Positions 9,047 to 18,898 of a DNA stretch of 64,000 nt are shown here, piece by piece (position 1 is the first letter of the stretch; the number at the start of each line of letters is the position of its first letter). Under the pieces are notes generated by a model that was not told the DNA's origin, made no database searches, and was given only the letters and a program-made list of their open reading frames with translations. Source of the DNA: Diphasiastrum complanatum. Its lineage: Eukaryota > Streptophyta > Lycopodiopsida > Lycopodiales > Lycopodiaceae. The position numbers and the translations under genes were made by a program. The DNA lies in assembly GCA_029204225.1 (NCBI GenBank), contig CM055098.1:24805367-24869366 (forward strand). The letters run 5' to 3'.

Positions 9047-12000
9047 AACTTGGCAAATCTAGTGTACATCTATCTACAATTCCAAGAGCATATCTTAACT
9101 TAAAAAATGGATCTTTGGACAATGGTTTGGTTAAGATATCAGCTATGCATTCGGATGATGGTACATGATGTAGTTGCACTTCCTTGGATTGTACCTTCTC
9201 CCTCACAAAGTGGTGAGCTATCTCAATATGCTTTGTTCTAGCATGGAAGATAGGATTTGAAGCAATTTGTTGAGAAGCTTGATTGTCACAAAATATGTAA
9301 GGGATCTCCTCGGCCTCTAGCACATGTAGTTCCATCAAGAGTCTTCTTAGCCATAAGAGCTCTTTGGTTGTTGAAGTCAATGCCTTGTACTCGGCTTCAC
9401 AAGAAGATAGTGAGATTGTATCTTGCTTTTTGGAAAGCCAAGATATCACTCCTCCACAAAGAAATGTTGCAAATGCACTAATGGACTTCCTATCCATCTT
9501 GTCACCTGCAAAATCTGAATCCGAGTAGGCTCTCAAGTGCAAGTTAGATCCTTCATAAAGTATACCAAAAAATCTAGTACTAGAAACATATCTAAGTACT
9601 CTCTTGGCACTTTTCCAATGATGAATTAAAGGAGCTTGCATACTTTGACTCAACTTGCTTACACAAAAACTTAAGTCAGGTCTAGTGATGGTTAAATAGA
9701 TTAGAGAGCCTATAAGCTTCCTAAAGAGAGTGATGTCCTCAAAGGATGCTTCATCACCTTCATTAGTTGCTTTCACAACATGCTCCATAGGGGTGTCAAT
9801 CCCCTTACAATCTTTCATACCAAATCTTTCAAGAATGGAAGTAGCATACTTAGATTGACTTATGAAAGTACAATTGCTACTTCTAGACACTTCTATCCCA
9901 AGTATAAACTTTAGGAAGCCTAGATCTACCATCTTGAACTCACTAGATAAGTCAACTTTTACTTTGCCTATGCCATCATCATCATTTCCTGTCATAATGA
10001 TGTCATCAACATAAAGAACCAAAATGATGATCTTTCCTTCATTACATTTGAAATATAAAGAAGGTTCATAAGCACTTAGTACAAAGCCAAGGGAATAGAG
10101 AAAATCATGCAACCTAGAGTACCAAGCTCTAGGTGCTTGCTTCAAGCCATATAGGCTCTTCCTTAAGTAGCACACCTTTTGCTCCTCACCAATCTTGATG
10201 AAGCCCTCGGGTTGCATCATGTAGATTTCCTCTTCTAAGAAGCCATTCAAGAAGGCATTTGTCACATCCATTTGGTAGAGATCCCATTTGAACAAAGTAG
10301 CAATGCAAATGATTAATCTAATAGTTACAAGCTTAGCTACAGGTGCAAATGTTTCTTCATAATCCAATCCTTTTATTTGAAGAAATCCCTTAGCAACAAG
10401 CCTAGCTTTGTATTTACTAATAGATCCATCTTGATTGTACTTAATTCTATAAATCCACTTACATGCAAGTGGTTTCTTTCCTCTTGGAAGATTTACAAGA
10501 TTCCAAGTATGATTTTCTTCTAATGCATCATACTCTACTTGCATTGCATCTCTCCAAACTTTAGATTTACATGCTTCTTCAAAAGATGATGGTTCTTCAA
10601 TCAATGTAGCTAAAAAAGAGTAAGAGGTAGAAGATGTAGAGCCTTCCTTTTGCTTTCCCTTGTCCACATAGGTAAGCCTTGAGGGCTCGGCCTTGCTCCT
10701 TGATGATCTTCTTGGCCCCTTTTGACTTGGATCCAAATCTCCATCCTCGGGTTTGTCATGATCCTCCTCGGGTTTGTCAAGATCCTCCTCGGATTTGTCA
10801 AGATCTTCAATGCACAATGGGTTAGATCCATTTGACAAGCTCTTAGCAAATTGTGACTCATCAAAAAGTACATCCTTGCTTACCTTTACTTTCTTGGATG
10901 TAGGATCATATATCCTATATCCCTTGCTATTTTCTCCATAGCCAACAAAGATTCCTTTGAAGGAGGTAGCATCTTCTTTCCTTCTAGTCTCCAAAGGAAT
11001 GTGTACATAACAAGTACATCCAAAGATCTTAAAATATTTTACATTGGGTTTCTTATCAAACAAGGCTTGATAAGGTGAGATCCCATCTATAGCACTACTA
11101 GGAAGTCTATTACACAAATAATTAGCACATGTTATGGCTTCTCCCCAAAATGAGATGGGAAGTGATGCATCAAGCCTCAAGGACTTTGCACACTCACATA
11201 GACTCCTATTTTTCCTCTCGGCCACCCCATTTTGTTGAGGGGTGTAGGAACAAGTGTATTGTAACTTAATACCATTGATCTCACAAAAGTCTTTCATTTT
11301 ATTGGAGGTGTACTCTCCTCCATTATCACATCTTAGTGCTTTGATAGAAGTACTAAGTTGTTTCTCTACTAGAGACTTGAACTTAATGAAAGCTTCATAA
11401 ACAAGATTTTTCTTTGATAGTAACTCAATCCATGTGAATCTAGTACAATCATCTATAAAAGTTACATACATCAAGGCACCTCCATTACTTGCATGTGAAA
11501 AACTATGTACATCAGAATGTATGAGATCCAAGGGAGAGAGAGATCTTGATGAAGATTTCTTGTAAGAAGATTTGTGTGACTTTGCAAGGCCACATGCCTC
11601 ACACATTTTTCCACACTTCTTGAAAGCTCTTGGTAGGCCGAGAGCTAGTTCCTTGCTTGCCATTGACTCCATAGATTGAAGATTAGGATGGCCTAATCTC
11701 TTATGCCAAAGCTCCACTTGAGTTAGCTCCTCCCTAGCCAAGTTCACACTTTCACTTGCAACATTAGCATCCAACTTGAAAAGTCTCCCTTGCTTAATGC
11801 CACTAGCTATGCACTTATCATTTTTCAAGATGGAACAAACTCCATTCTTGAAATGTACATCTAGTCCATTGTCCATTAATTGTCCTACACTAAGCAAGTT
11901 TCTTGAAATGGTAGGAACATACAAAACATTATCTAGATCTATCCTTTTAGATGTACCTAAACAAAGAGGTATAGATCCTATGCCATCTATCTTGCATGCT

Positions 12001-13055
12001 TGATCACTAGCAGTGTATATTGACTTCTTAGAGTCATTACAAGATAGAAGAGTAGAAAAATAATGCTTGTTAAAGGACATGTGGGAACTAGCCCCACTAT
12101 CTATCCACCATGTGTCTTGACTTGAAGTTGGTGTAGATGCAACCATTAAGGATGTGTTGAATCCATCCTCATATTCTTCCTCTTGAGCAATGTTCCCTTG
12201 ATCTCCTTTGGCTTGTTGATTCTTCTTCAAGTAGCATTCTGAGGCAAAGTGTCCTTTCTTTCCACAAAAGAAACACTTTAGTTTTGCCTTGTTCTTCACT
12301 TTGCCTTTGGAGGTAGATCCTCCATTCTTCATCTCGGCCTCCTTGCCTTGATTTTTCTTGAATGGATTTTGCTTTTTCTTGCCTTTAGATGTAAAGTTAG
12401 CTTTCTCCTCTCCTCCATTAAGTGACATGCTATCCATTCTTGTCTTGAGGTGTAGAAGCCTACTCTCCTCGGCCACAAGAACATTGTGCAACTTTTCAAT
12501 GGATGGAAGAGAGTCTTGAATGGCAAATGATTGGACTAAGTTGGTAAACTCATCACTTAGACCATTCAAAATGATTTGTACTAGTTCTTGATCTTGGATC
12601 TTCTCTCCTATTGCACTTAACTCCTTGTTAAGAGATTTGATCCTAAGAACATACTCTTGTCCACTCTCTCCACTTCCTTTCATGCTTTGGAAAACTTGAT
12701 TTCTTAGCATGAGGATTCTTGAAGTATTGTTGGATTCATAAATGCTCTTTAATGAATCCCAAGCCTCTTTGGATGAGGTACAAGAAGACACCTCTTTCAA
12801 GAGGTCATTGCATACATTTAACTTTATGCAATGTAGAGCTAATCTTGCTCTCTTCTTGTATTTGGCTTGTTCTTGGGGAGTTTGAGGCTCTTCCTCTACT
12901 CCTTGAACTATGTCATATAGATCATGGATCACTAGGAGTGATTCCATTCTCACTTTCCAAATGGAATAATTTGTGGAAGTGAGTCTCTCACTTGGTTCCA
13001 TCAAATATCCACCCATGGATGACATTTTAGAATGAATGCTCTTTTTAAAAATCAC
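9045..13055 (-). CDS. Ty1/Copia Gag-Pol polyprotein (E1), 1336 aa
   Basis: One uninterrupted frame encodes all domains in Copia order. Gag (UBN2 type, PSERLTSTNYSIWK near residue 21) is followed by a CCHC zinc knuckle at 261-274 (C261, C264, H269, C274). Aspartic protease has DSGASSH at 319-325. The integrase HHCC zinc region uses H451, H456, C485 and C488. The integrase core triad is D515, D577 and E613 (HSDV, CDNGGEY, QQNGVAERKNR). The RT signature YVDD is at 1015-1018. RNase H has YSDSDFAG, CEAEYKA (E1220) and FCDNQAS (D1257). An acidic DKxEED repeat lies between integrase and RT (about 751-775). Full length is usual for Copia. The protein would assemble virus-like particles, reverse-transcribe the element RNA and integrate the cDNA. 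All catalytic residues I can check are present. An internal ATG at residue 11 (MSSMGG) is an alternative start. Confidence 0.96.
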   Translation of the reverse strand: MIFKKSIHSKMSSMGGYLMEPSERLTSTNYSIWKVRMESLLVIHDLYDIVQGVEEEPQTPQEQAKYKKRARLALHCIKLNVCNDLLKEVSSCTSSKEAWDSLKSIYESNNTSRILMLRNQVFQSMKGSGESGQEYVLRIKSLNKELSAIGEKIQDQELVQIILNGLSDEFTNLVQSFAIQDSLPSIEKLHNVLVAEESRLLHLKTRMDSMSLNGGEEKANFTSKGKKKQNPFKKNQGKEAEMKNGGSTSKGKVKNKAKLKCFFCGKKGHFASECYLKKNQQAKGDQGNIAQEEEYEDGFNTSLMVASTPTSSQDTWWIDSGASSHMSFNKHYFSTLLSCNDSKKSIYTASDQACKIDGIGSIPLCLGTSKRIDLDNVLYVPTISRNLLSVGQLMDNGLDVHFKNGVCSILKNDKCIASGIKQGRLFKLDANVASESVNLAREELTQVELWHKRLGHPNLQSMESMASKELALGLPRAFKKCGKMCEACGLAKSHKSSYKKSSSRSLSPLDLIHSDVHSFSHASNGGALMYVTFIDDCTRFTWIELLSKKNLVYEAFIKFKSLVEKQLSTSIKALRCDNGGEYTSNKMKDFCEINGIKLQYTCSYTPQQNGVAERKNRSLCECAKSLRLDASLPISFWGEAITCANYLCNRLPSSAIDGISPYQALFDKKPNVKYFKIFGCTCYVHIPLETRRKEDATSFKGIFVGYGENSKGYRIYDPTSKKVKVSKDVLFDESQFAKSLSNGSNPLCIEDLDKSEEDLDKPEEDHDKPEDGDLDPSQKGPRRSSRSKAEPSRLTYVDKGKQKEGSTSSTSYSFLATLIEEPSSFEEACKSKVWRDAMQVEYDALEENHTWNLVNLPRGKKPLACKWIYRIKYNQDGSISKYKARLVAKGFLQIKGLDYEETFAPVAKLVTIRLIICIATLFKWDLYQMDVTNAFLNGFLEEEIYMMQPEGFIKIGEEQKVCYLRKSLYGLKQAPRAWYSRLHDFLYSLGFVLSAYEPSLYFKCNEGKIIILVLYVDDIIMTGNDDDGIGKVKVDLSSEFKMVDLGFLKFILGIEVSRSSNCTFISQSKYATSILERFGMKDCKGIDTPMEHVVKATNEGDEASFEDITLFRKLIGSLIYLTITRPDLSFCVSKLSQSMQAPLIHHWKSAKRVLRYVSSTRFFGILYEGSNLHLRAYSDSDFAGDKMDRKSISAFATFLCGGVISWLSKKQDTISLSSCEAEYKALTSTTKELLWLRRLLMELHVLEAEEIPYIFCDNQASQQIASNPIFHARTKHIEIAHHFVREKVQSKEVQLHHVPSSECIADILTKPLSKDPFFKLRYALGIVDRCTLDLPS

Positions 13056-13609
13056 AAAGATTTTTGAATTTTAAAAGATCTATGAAGTGGCCTAAAGCTT
13101 ACTAGAATGCCTATAGGCTTGTCTCTATCAAACTAACACACAAGCTTGAATGATACTCAAAGATCTTACCAAAAATTTCTAGCTTTCACTCTCACAAAAA
13201 AAATTGCTTTACACTTTTCTTAGAGATTTCACTTCAACTAAGGATCTGAACAAATCAGCCTCTTAGATCTGATCTTAGACTCTAAAAAGAAATGCTTCAA
13301 TGATCCAAAACACTATTTGGTCATAGGCATTAGTTAGAATGAATCTAGATCAATACTATGCTTCAAAAAGCACCAAAAATGAACTAGTATTGTGATTTTG
13401 GGACCAAAAAACACAAAGTAACTTGAATTGAAAGTTGCTGTACGGTTTCACACGTGTGAAAAGTACATACACAGCCTCCAAGTCGTTTTGATCCAAATGA
13501 TTACAAGCTATCACTCTAGAAGAACTCGCCCTCACTAGTATTGGCCAAAAAACAAATTTTGCCAATGATCTTTACAAGATTTATGATTCAATGATCACTC
13601 TCTTACTTA
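13056..13609 (-). other. E1 5' untranslated leader
   Basis: About 550 bp lie between the primer-binding site and the polyprotein start, with no long frame. The leader includes an exact CACACGTGTG palindrome (13449-13458) flanked by GTACGGTTT, the same word pair seen in the LTR. It is expected to carry the RNA packaging signal, but nothing specific is visible. Confidence 0.7.
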
Positions 13610-13621
13610 GCTCTGATACCA
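13610..13621 (-). other. Primer-binding site of E1 (initiator-Met tRNA)
   Basis: The minus strand reads TGGTATCAGAGC directly after the 5' LTR, complementary to the 3' end of plant initiator-Met tRNA. This is the classic Copia minus-strand primer site. Confidence 0.95.
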
Positions 13622-14483
13622 TGATAAATTTTACAGTTTTTAGGACAATAATGATTGTACTTTACAATCATAGAGAGTTATTGGTTGCTTAATCAATGAA
13701 TCTATCAAGTTCTACACATTAGATCTTGATCTAGATTCACTACACTTGGATTTAAGCAAGAGCAATGGATCAACACATCATTTTTTAGTGAGAGCGGCTT
13801 CACACGTGTGGAGTACTGTCCACTGTACGGCCTGCACCTGAAACAACAAGTACAATGATACTAGATAGCAATCATGCATAAAAATCACAAGACAAATGAC
13901 TAGAAATCTCACAAAAGTGTAGAGTGCAAAAGTCTCATCAATTTTCTTAGCAAAATGATGATCCTTTTATGGATCAAGTACATCCATGAGTCTGGTACAG
14001 TCCAGCAGGCCTTCACACGTGTGAAGAGTTCCACATCACTCATATCTATCCATTTGATCCATCCTTGATCCTTATCCAATAGTTGACCTTCTAGAATATG
14101 ACTAAAATCCAAAAAGCTAGTCTCCTAGAATATAGGAATATTCCCTACAAAATAGGATCTAAGGAAAATGGTCAACTCTTATCTTCTAGTACTCTATACA
14201 CACATGTGAACATCCACTTGCCATGTGGGAGCATTTACTCATGCACATGCAAGGAAAAGCTAATTTGTAGGTGACTAGTCAACTTGACTAAAAACTAGTC
14301 ATTTCATGTTCACACTAACTAGAATGATACAAAATCAATTTGGATATATACAAACATGAAAAGTACATCCTTTCACACATGGGAACATGCTCCACACGTG
14401 TGAAATCATATCATCAACATATTCTAATGTTTGATCAATATTTACATGAACCAATGTCAAGTGAGAAGTGACAATTTTCAACA
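13622..14483 (-). repeat. 5' LTR of E1, 862 bp
   Basis: It is the same length as the 3' LTR and nearly identical (one visible mismatch at 14030). On the minus strand it begins TGTTGAAAATTG and ends in TTTATCA, followed at once by the primer-binding site. It carries the same CACACGTGTG palindromes. The promoter for the element should lie here, but I could not pinpoint a TATA box. Confidence 0.95.
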
Positions 14484-15405
14484 CCCGAGAGGTACCTTAG
14501 TACTCTCTTTCCTAGCTTCCAATGAGCCTCACTATGATCTTGCATGAATTGACTTAGTTTACTAACCACATAGCTTAGATCAGGTCTTGTGATGGTTAAC
14601 CAAATAAGAGATCCTATGAGCTTTCTATAAAGAGTAATGTCCTTGAAGGATCTTTCATTACCTCTTATAGATAGCTTTACATTTGATTCCATAGGAGTAG
14701 AAACTACTTTGCAATTTTCCATATGAAATCTTTTTAGAATAGAGTTAAAATACTTCTCTTGACAAATGAAAGTAGAATTAACAATCTCTATTCCTAAGAT
14801 ATAGTGAATCTTACCAAGATCTTGTATCTCAAACTTACTTTTAAGTGCCATCTTGATGTCATCTATATCTTCATTGCTATCACCACCTAAGATTGTTATC
14901 AACATAGATCAAAAGCAAAGTGATGTCACCATTATCATTCAATCTAAAGTAGAGAGAATGATCATACTCACTCATGATGAAGTTTTGAGAGAGTAAGAAG
15001 GAATTGAGCTTAGCATACCAACTTCTTGGTGCTTGCTTAAGCCCATACAAGCTCTTTTGTAGGAAACACACATGATTAGGCACATCATGTGAAACATAGC
15101 TCTCGAGTTGTTCCATGTAGATTTCCTCTTCAAGATTACCATTCAAAAAAGCATTAGTAACATCCATTTGCCACATGTCCCAACCATAAAGAGTTGCAAG
15201 AGAGATAAGGGTTCGAATTGTTACCATCTTTGCCACGGGTGCAAAGGTCTCATCATAATCAATGCCATACTCTTGAGCATACCCTTTTGCCACCAATCTT
15301 GCCTTGTACCCTTTGATTGATCCATCTTCTTTTGTCTTGATCTTGAAGATCCACTTACACCCAATTGCCTTCTTTCCTTTTGGAAGTTCCACCAACCTCC
15401 AAAAA
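14484..15405 (-). pseudogene. Copia E2 reverse transcriptase (5' part of split pol)
   Basis: Minus-strand frames at 14880-15405 and 14484-14905 read RT: WRLVELPKGKKAIGCKWIFK, then YDETFAPVAKMVTIRTL and WQMDVTNAFLNG. These are followed by SLYGLKQAPRSWYAKL, then LLIYVDNN in place of YVDD with a frame change, and LGIEIVNSTF. After LTITRPDLSYVVSKLSQF it stops at RVLRYLSG, where E1 is inserted. The catalytic YVDD reads YVDN at about 14890, so RT was probably already dead. The 5' side ends abruptly at WRLVELP, where an 18-bp minisatellite starts instead of the integrase C-terminus. Confidence 0.85.
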
Positions 15406-16037
15406 TTCGAGTCGTTTGAAAAATTAGAGTCGTTCGAAAAATCGAGTCGTTCCAAAAATCTAGTCGTTCCGAAAAACTCAAGTCGTTCGAAAAATTAGAG
15501 TCGTTCAAAAAATTAGAGTCATTTGAAAAATCGAGTCGTTCCGAAAAATTTGAGTCTTTGAAAAAATTCAAGTCTTTGAAAAATTCAAATCTTTGGAAAA
15601 ATTCGAATCTTTCGAGAAAGTCGAGTGTTTCAAAAAAATTGAGTGTTTGAAAAAATTCAAGTCTTCGAAAAAATTTGAGTCATCTGAAAAAAATGAGTCT
15701 TCAAAATAATTCGAGTTTTATGAAAAATTCAAATCTTGAGAAAAATTTGAGTTTTATGAAAAATTTGAGTTTTCGAAAAAATTCGAGTCTTATGAAAAAT
15801 TCAAATTCTCGAAAAAATTTGAGTCTTTGGAAAAATTTGAGTCTTTGAAAAAATTATGAGTTGATAGTACAAAGGGTGGAAAATATACCAAGCGTCAAAT
15901 TTTACTCTGGGTAGGAAAATATACAAAGGGTCTAAAATATACAAAGGGTCGACATAAATTTTCCTCAAATTTGAGTCTTCAAAAAAAATTTCGTCTTTTG
16001 AAAAAATCGAGTCTTCGAAAAAAATTGAGTCTTTTGG
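15400..16037. repeat. Minisatellite of 16-20 bp units
   Basis: About 26 units run from 15400 to 15858, and about four more at 15960-16037. Each is a variant of AAAAATTCGAGTCTTTCG. Between the blocks is a short stretch with three ATATACMAAGNGT-like words (15866-15950). Because the period is near 18 bp, translations show hexapeptide-like repeats fused to the E2 RT frame; I regard that as chance, not a protein. Units near RT keep GAGTCGTTC, while distal ones drift to GAGTTTTATG. Confidence 0.85.
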
Positions 16038-16049
16038 ATCGACTATATA

Positions 16050-16578
16050 CTTTCTGAACGACTATATACTTTTTGGGTGATACTTGACACATACACAGAT
16101 GAAGTAGTCTCATGCTAGTAAGCAAGAAGACAAAAATATAGAACAAAAGTCTTCATAGGATCTATAGATCCAATAGTCCACTAGTAAGTGAGACATTACT
16201 CGTGGGAGAACTGTATTTCTCTCACGCCAATGCACTGCGTGGATCTGCATGTAGTGCTTGAAGAATCAGAAAATTAATAGATGATTTTGTAGTCGTTGTT
16301 GCGTACATGTCACTCTTTTTCATGTCTGATCTTGAATATAAATTAGTCTACTGTTATTCGTGTGTCTAATTCACTCTTGCTCTCTTTAATTTCGCACATT
16401 GGTTGAATCTTGTTGAATGCTACATTAATTTCTAAACGTAGATCAGCAGTGCCTGACTACATTCTGGAGGACTGTATGAATGATACAACTGGCAGTGACC
16501 AACGATTAGATCTGAACTCCATCCAAATTGTTGGCTTTCACAATTCTTTCATGACTGCGATAACTATCATCGTCATCA
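16050..16578 (+). repeat. 5' LTR of A (outer part missing)
   Basis: It aligns with the 3' LTR from about 21885 to 22410, sharing ACTTGACACATACACAGATG, GTAGTCTCATGCTAGTAAGC and GTGCCTGACTACATTCTGGA. It ends ATCGTCATCA at 16578, one base before the primer-binding site. The first ~200 bp present in the 3' LTR (21684-21885) are lost here. Around 16042-16074 a short ACTATATACTTT word is duplicated. Confidence 0.8.
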
Positions 16579-16579
16579 G

Positions 16580-16592
16580 TGGTATCAGAGCC
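16580..16592 (+). other. Primer-binding site of A
   Basis: TGGTATCAGAGCC lies one base after the 5' LTR and matches the complement of initiator-Met tRNA. It fixes the plus orientation of the element. Confidence 0.92.
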
Positions 16593-16695
16593 TACTTATC
16601 TTGTCATAATCTGACATAGCCAAAAGGCTATCAGATCTCGGAGGCCAAGCATTCAGATGAACAACCATCAACAAGAGAACAGACTTCAGAAGCAA

Positions 16696-17500
16696 TGGCT
16701 TCAATCAGCAGTATATAGAGCAAGATCTGTACAATTCTTGATTTTTCAGGATCTAACTTTTTAGCCTGGAAAGTTAAGACATCATTGATACTCAAGGGCG
16801 AAGGTTTATTCCCCTAGGTAGATGGCACAGAGGAGATGCCTACGACATCAAACAAAGAGCTACGCGAGTGGAGGTAGAAAAAGTAGCCTTGCTATCTTCA
16901 TCCATCGAAGATAGTCTCACACTTGACCTGGCTACACTCTCCAAAGCTAAGGAGATGTGGGATGCATTGCTCACAAGATTTCAAATGAAATCAAAAAGTC
17001 AAATTATGATGCTGGAAGATCAATTTACAAATCTATAGTGGGATGGGAAAGACCCCACTTCTTTTGTAAGAAAGATGAAGGACCTATTTCTATCACTACA
17101 CAACTCTGAAGCAGAGAACGTAGTGTCAACTGAAAAGCAGCTCACTTACCTGTTGAGAGCCATATCCAGATCTTTCCAGACAACCAGAGCCCCACTCGTG
17201 AAAGATCCTACAATGACTTTTGAAAAGACAGTTAATTTGTTAGCTATGAAGTTCTGGAGAGACAGTACTATGATTTGCCATTAGTAATAGAGAGAGCAGA
17301 AGACAAACACGAAAAGGAAAATTTTTGAGTCGCTTCCCATTCGAGTGACGAATCTGAAGACGAAATATTAGAGAGGCAACCTATTGCTACAATTCCTGTA
17401 AACCAAGATGGTTCCGAACCTAGCAGAGTAGACAAAGAGCGCCAGCAAGATATGTGCCAGGCAGCTTTGCTTCTACATCAAAGAAATTTTGTGGATTCAG
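16696..17500 (+). pseudogene. Element A gag remnant and integrase/RT linker
   Basis: Broken frames carry a UBN2-type gag: LSSSIEDSLTLDLATLSKAK, WDALLTRFQMKSKSQIMMLE and the frame at 17075-17284 (MKDLFLSLHNSEAENVVST, EKQLTYLLRA). They parallel the E3 gag closely. At about 17250 the sequence jumps to a segment aligning with the far end of the E3 integrase region (KFWRDSTM versus KFLERKYYD). The zinc knuckles, protease and integrase core are therefore deleted. Several in-frame stops are visible. Confidence 0.7.
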
Positions 17501-17943
17501 TGTGAATCATAGACTTTTGAGAAAGCGATTGAATGTCCAGAGAAGGACAAGTGGATCCAAGCCATGAACAAAGAGATGGAATCCATGAGGAAGAACCATG
17601 TATGGACGTTGCATCCATTGCCACATAAGTGCGAGACTATCAAATGCAAATGGATTTTCAAGCTCAAGTATGGACCGGATGGGAATGTCTCGCAATACAA
17701 GACAAGACTTGTAGCGAAGGGATTTTCTCAGAGATATGGTATTGACTACTCTGAAATCTTCTCTCTTATCGTCAAACATTCATCCCTACGATTGTTATTT
17801 GCATATGCAGCAGCTTATGACCTCAGGATCCACATTGTGGACGAGAAGACAACCTTCTTGCATGGTGAGTTAGATGAGGAGGTCTACATGGATCAACCCC
17901 AGGATATGTCTCAAATTCACTTCCTGATTATGCATGCACAATG
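17501..17943 (+). pseudogene. Element A reverse transcriptase, first part
   Basis: The frame reads DKWIQAMNKEMESMRKNHVW, then CKWIFKLKYGPDGNVSQYKT, RLVAKGFSQRYGIDYSEIFS, RLLFAYAAAYDLRIHIVDEK and GELDEEVYMDQP. These are the standard Copia RT fingers and palm start. It is interrupted at DYACTMC (17943) by element D and resumes at 20472 with MHRSIYSLKQSARQWY. Some typical residues are changed (SEIFSLIVK where FSPVVK is expected), showing age. Confidence 0.85.
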
Positions 17944-18202
17944 TGTGAAAGATTCTAGATCCTTAAGATCCAATCTACTTGAATGATCTTTGGTTAGAAA
18001 GAGAAATACACTACCAATTTCACCAATGTAGAAAAATCAGCATCTACACACAATTTGAGATGCAAAAACTAATAGAACTTGATCAAACTTGAATGAAATG
18101 ATTATGTATTGTTGTTTTCCGTACAAAACCAGCAAGCTACTGTATTTCACACGTGTGGATCCAAAATAGATCATTATACACATAGAATTGTGAGCGATCA
18201 AC
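17944..18202 (-). repeat. Partial 3' LTR of D
   Basis: Positions 18026-18202 match 19929-20105 of the right LTR, sharing TGTAGAAAAATCAGCATC and CTTGAATGAAATGATTATG. 17944-18025 is the LTR end missing from the right copy. An exact CACACGTGTG lies at 18148-18157. The copy stops near 18202, so the rest of the LTR and the polypurine tract were deleted. Confidence 0.8.
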
Positions 18203-18898
18203 TTTTGCTTGCATGTCTCCTCCTTCTTTGTCCTTTGTTGCCATGTATCCACCATGATACTCCATGAATGAGCCTCCATCTCCATCTTGCCACAAGAAAC
18301 CATCAAACCTTGGAAATCCATGAGTAGGTGAGTACATTAATGATGCAAATCTAGCACCACATGACTCCATAAACCAAGTAGTTTGCACTAGTCCATCTTC
18401 AAGATCTACTTGACACAAGAAAATGACCATGAATTCACCAAAAATTGACAATCTCCAAGTATTGGCACCAAGTAGCTCAACACTTGAGAACTTAGCCATG
18501 GATGAGTGACATAATGAACCTCCAATAGCTTTATTTCTATCAGCAAAATCAGCCAAGAATGCTAGTACAAATCCAACATCAAAACAATGCTCACCAATGT
18601 AGCTAGTTTTACCCTATCTTGACAATTTGAACACATCCACATGAAATTGCTCAAACATGAGATAGAACAAGTAAAGTAAACTTGAACAACACTTCCTTGC
18701 TTCTCCTTTGACCTTACTTGAGTCTTCAATATGCTGCAAAAATAGATCCATAACACCCTTTCCAATTACCTCTCCTTTGATGCTCTTGACTAGCTCCAAA
18801 TTGCCAACTTCCCTTTTGACTAGTTGAAGCGCTTTGAGATCAATTTCTTGATCTTCAACTTGACCATCAAAGTCATTGAAAAAACTTTGTTTTCCAGA
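18203..18898 (-). pseudogene. Captured unknown coding region of D (in place of RT)
   Basis: From 18898 downwards the minus strand encodes about 230 codons with a few stops. The runs are SSCIHGALQVDGCYLAVESS, then VEDQEIDLKAL, LELVKSIKGEVIGKGVMDLF, CCSSLLYLFYLMFEQFHVDV, FADRNKAIGGSLCHSS, KFSSVELLGANTWRLSIFGE, and DGFLWQDGDGGSFMEYHGGY. Nothing resembles RT, RNase H or a known envelope-like frame. The same protein is encoded by element B (500-1106 plus 5036-5200), with many substitutions but the same order. In D it follows the integrase C-terminal region directly, where RT should begin (MKSGTS in place of an N-T-W motif). I infer capture of a host coding sequence by a Copia lineage. The source gene is unknown to me. 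Confidence 0.6.

Larger units (their letters stand above)
8170..14483 (-). mobile_element. Complete young Ty1/Copia retrotransposon E1
   Basis: The element is 6314 bp, flanked by the 5-bp target duplication CCCGA at 8165-8169 and 14484-14488. It has two 862-bp LTRs that start TGATAAATTTTAC and end TTTTCAACA on the plus strand. Read on the minus strand it has 5' LTR, initiator-Met primer-binding site, a leader of about 550 bp, one open polyprotein, polypurine tract and 3' LTR. I saw one LTR difference by eye (G at 8578, T at 14030). Near-identical LTRs, an open pol and a perfect duplication say the insertion is recent and possibly still competent. It landed inside the pol gene of E2. Confidence 0.96.

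Noticed and set aside
15400-16037. Repeat-coded hexapeptide protein fused to RT (frames at 14880-15455 and 15221-15571)
   Set aside because: The period drifts between 16 and 20 bp, which would break any frame; treated as a minisatellite.
17507-17779. Minus-strand frames opposite the element A RT
   Set aside because: The plus strand carries clear RT motifs; the minus frames are shadows.
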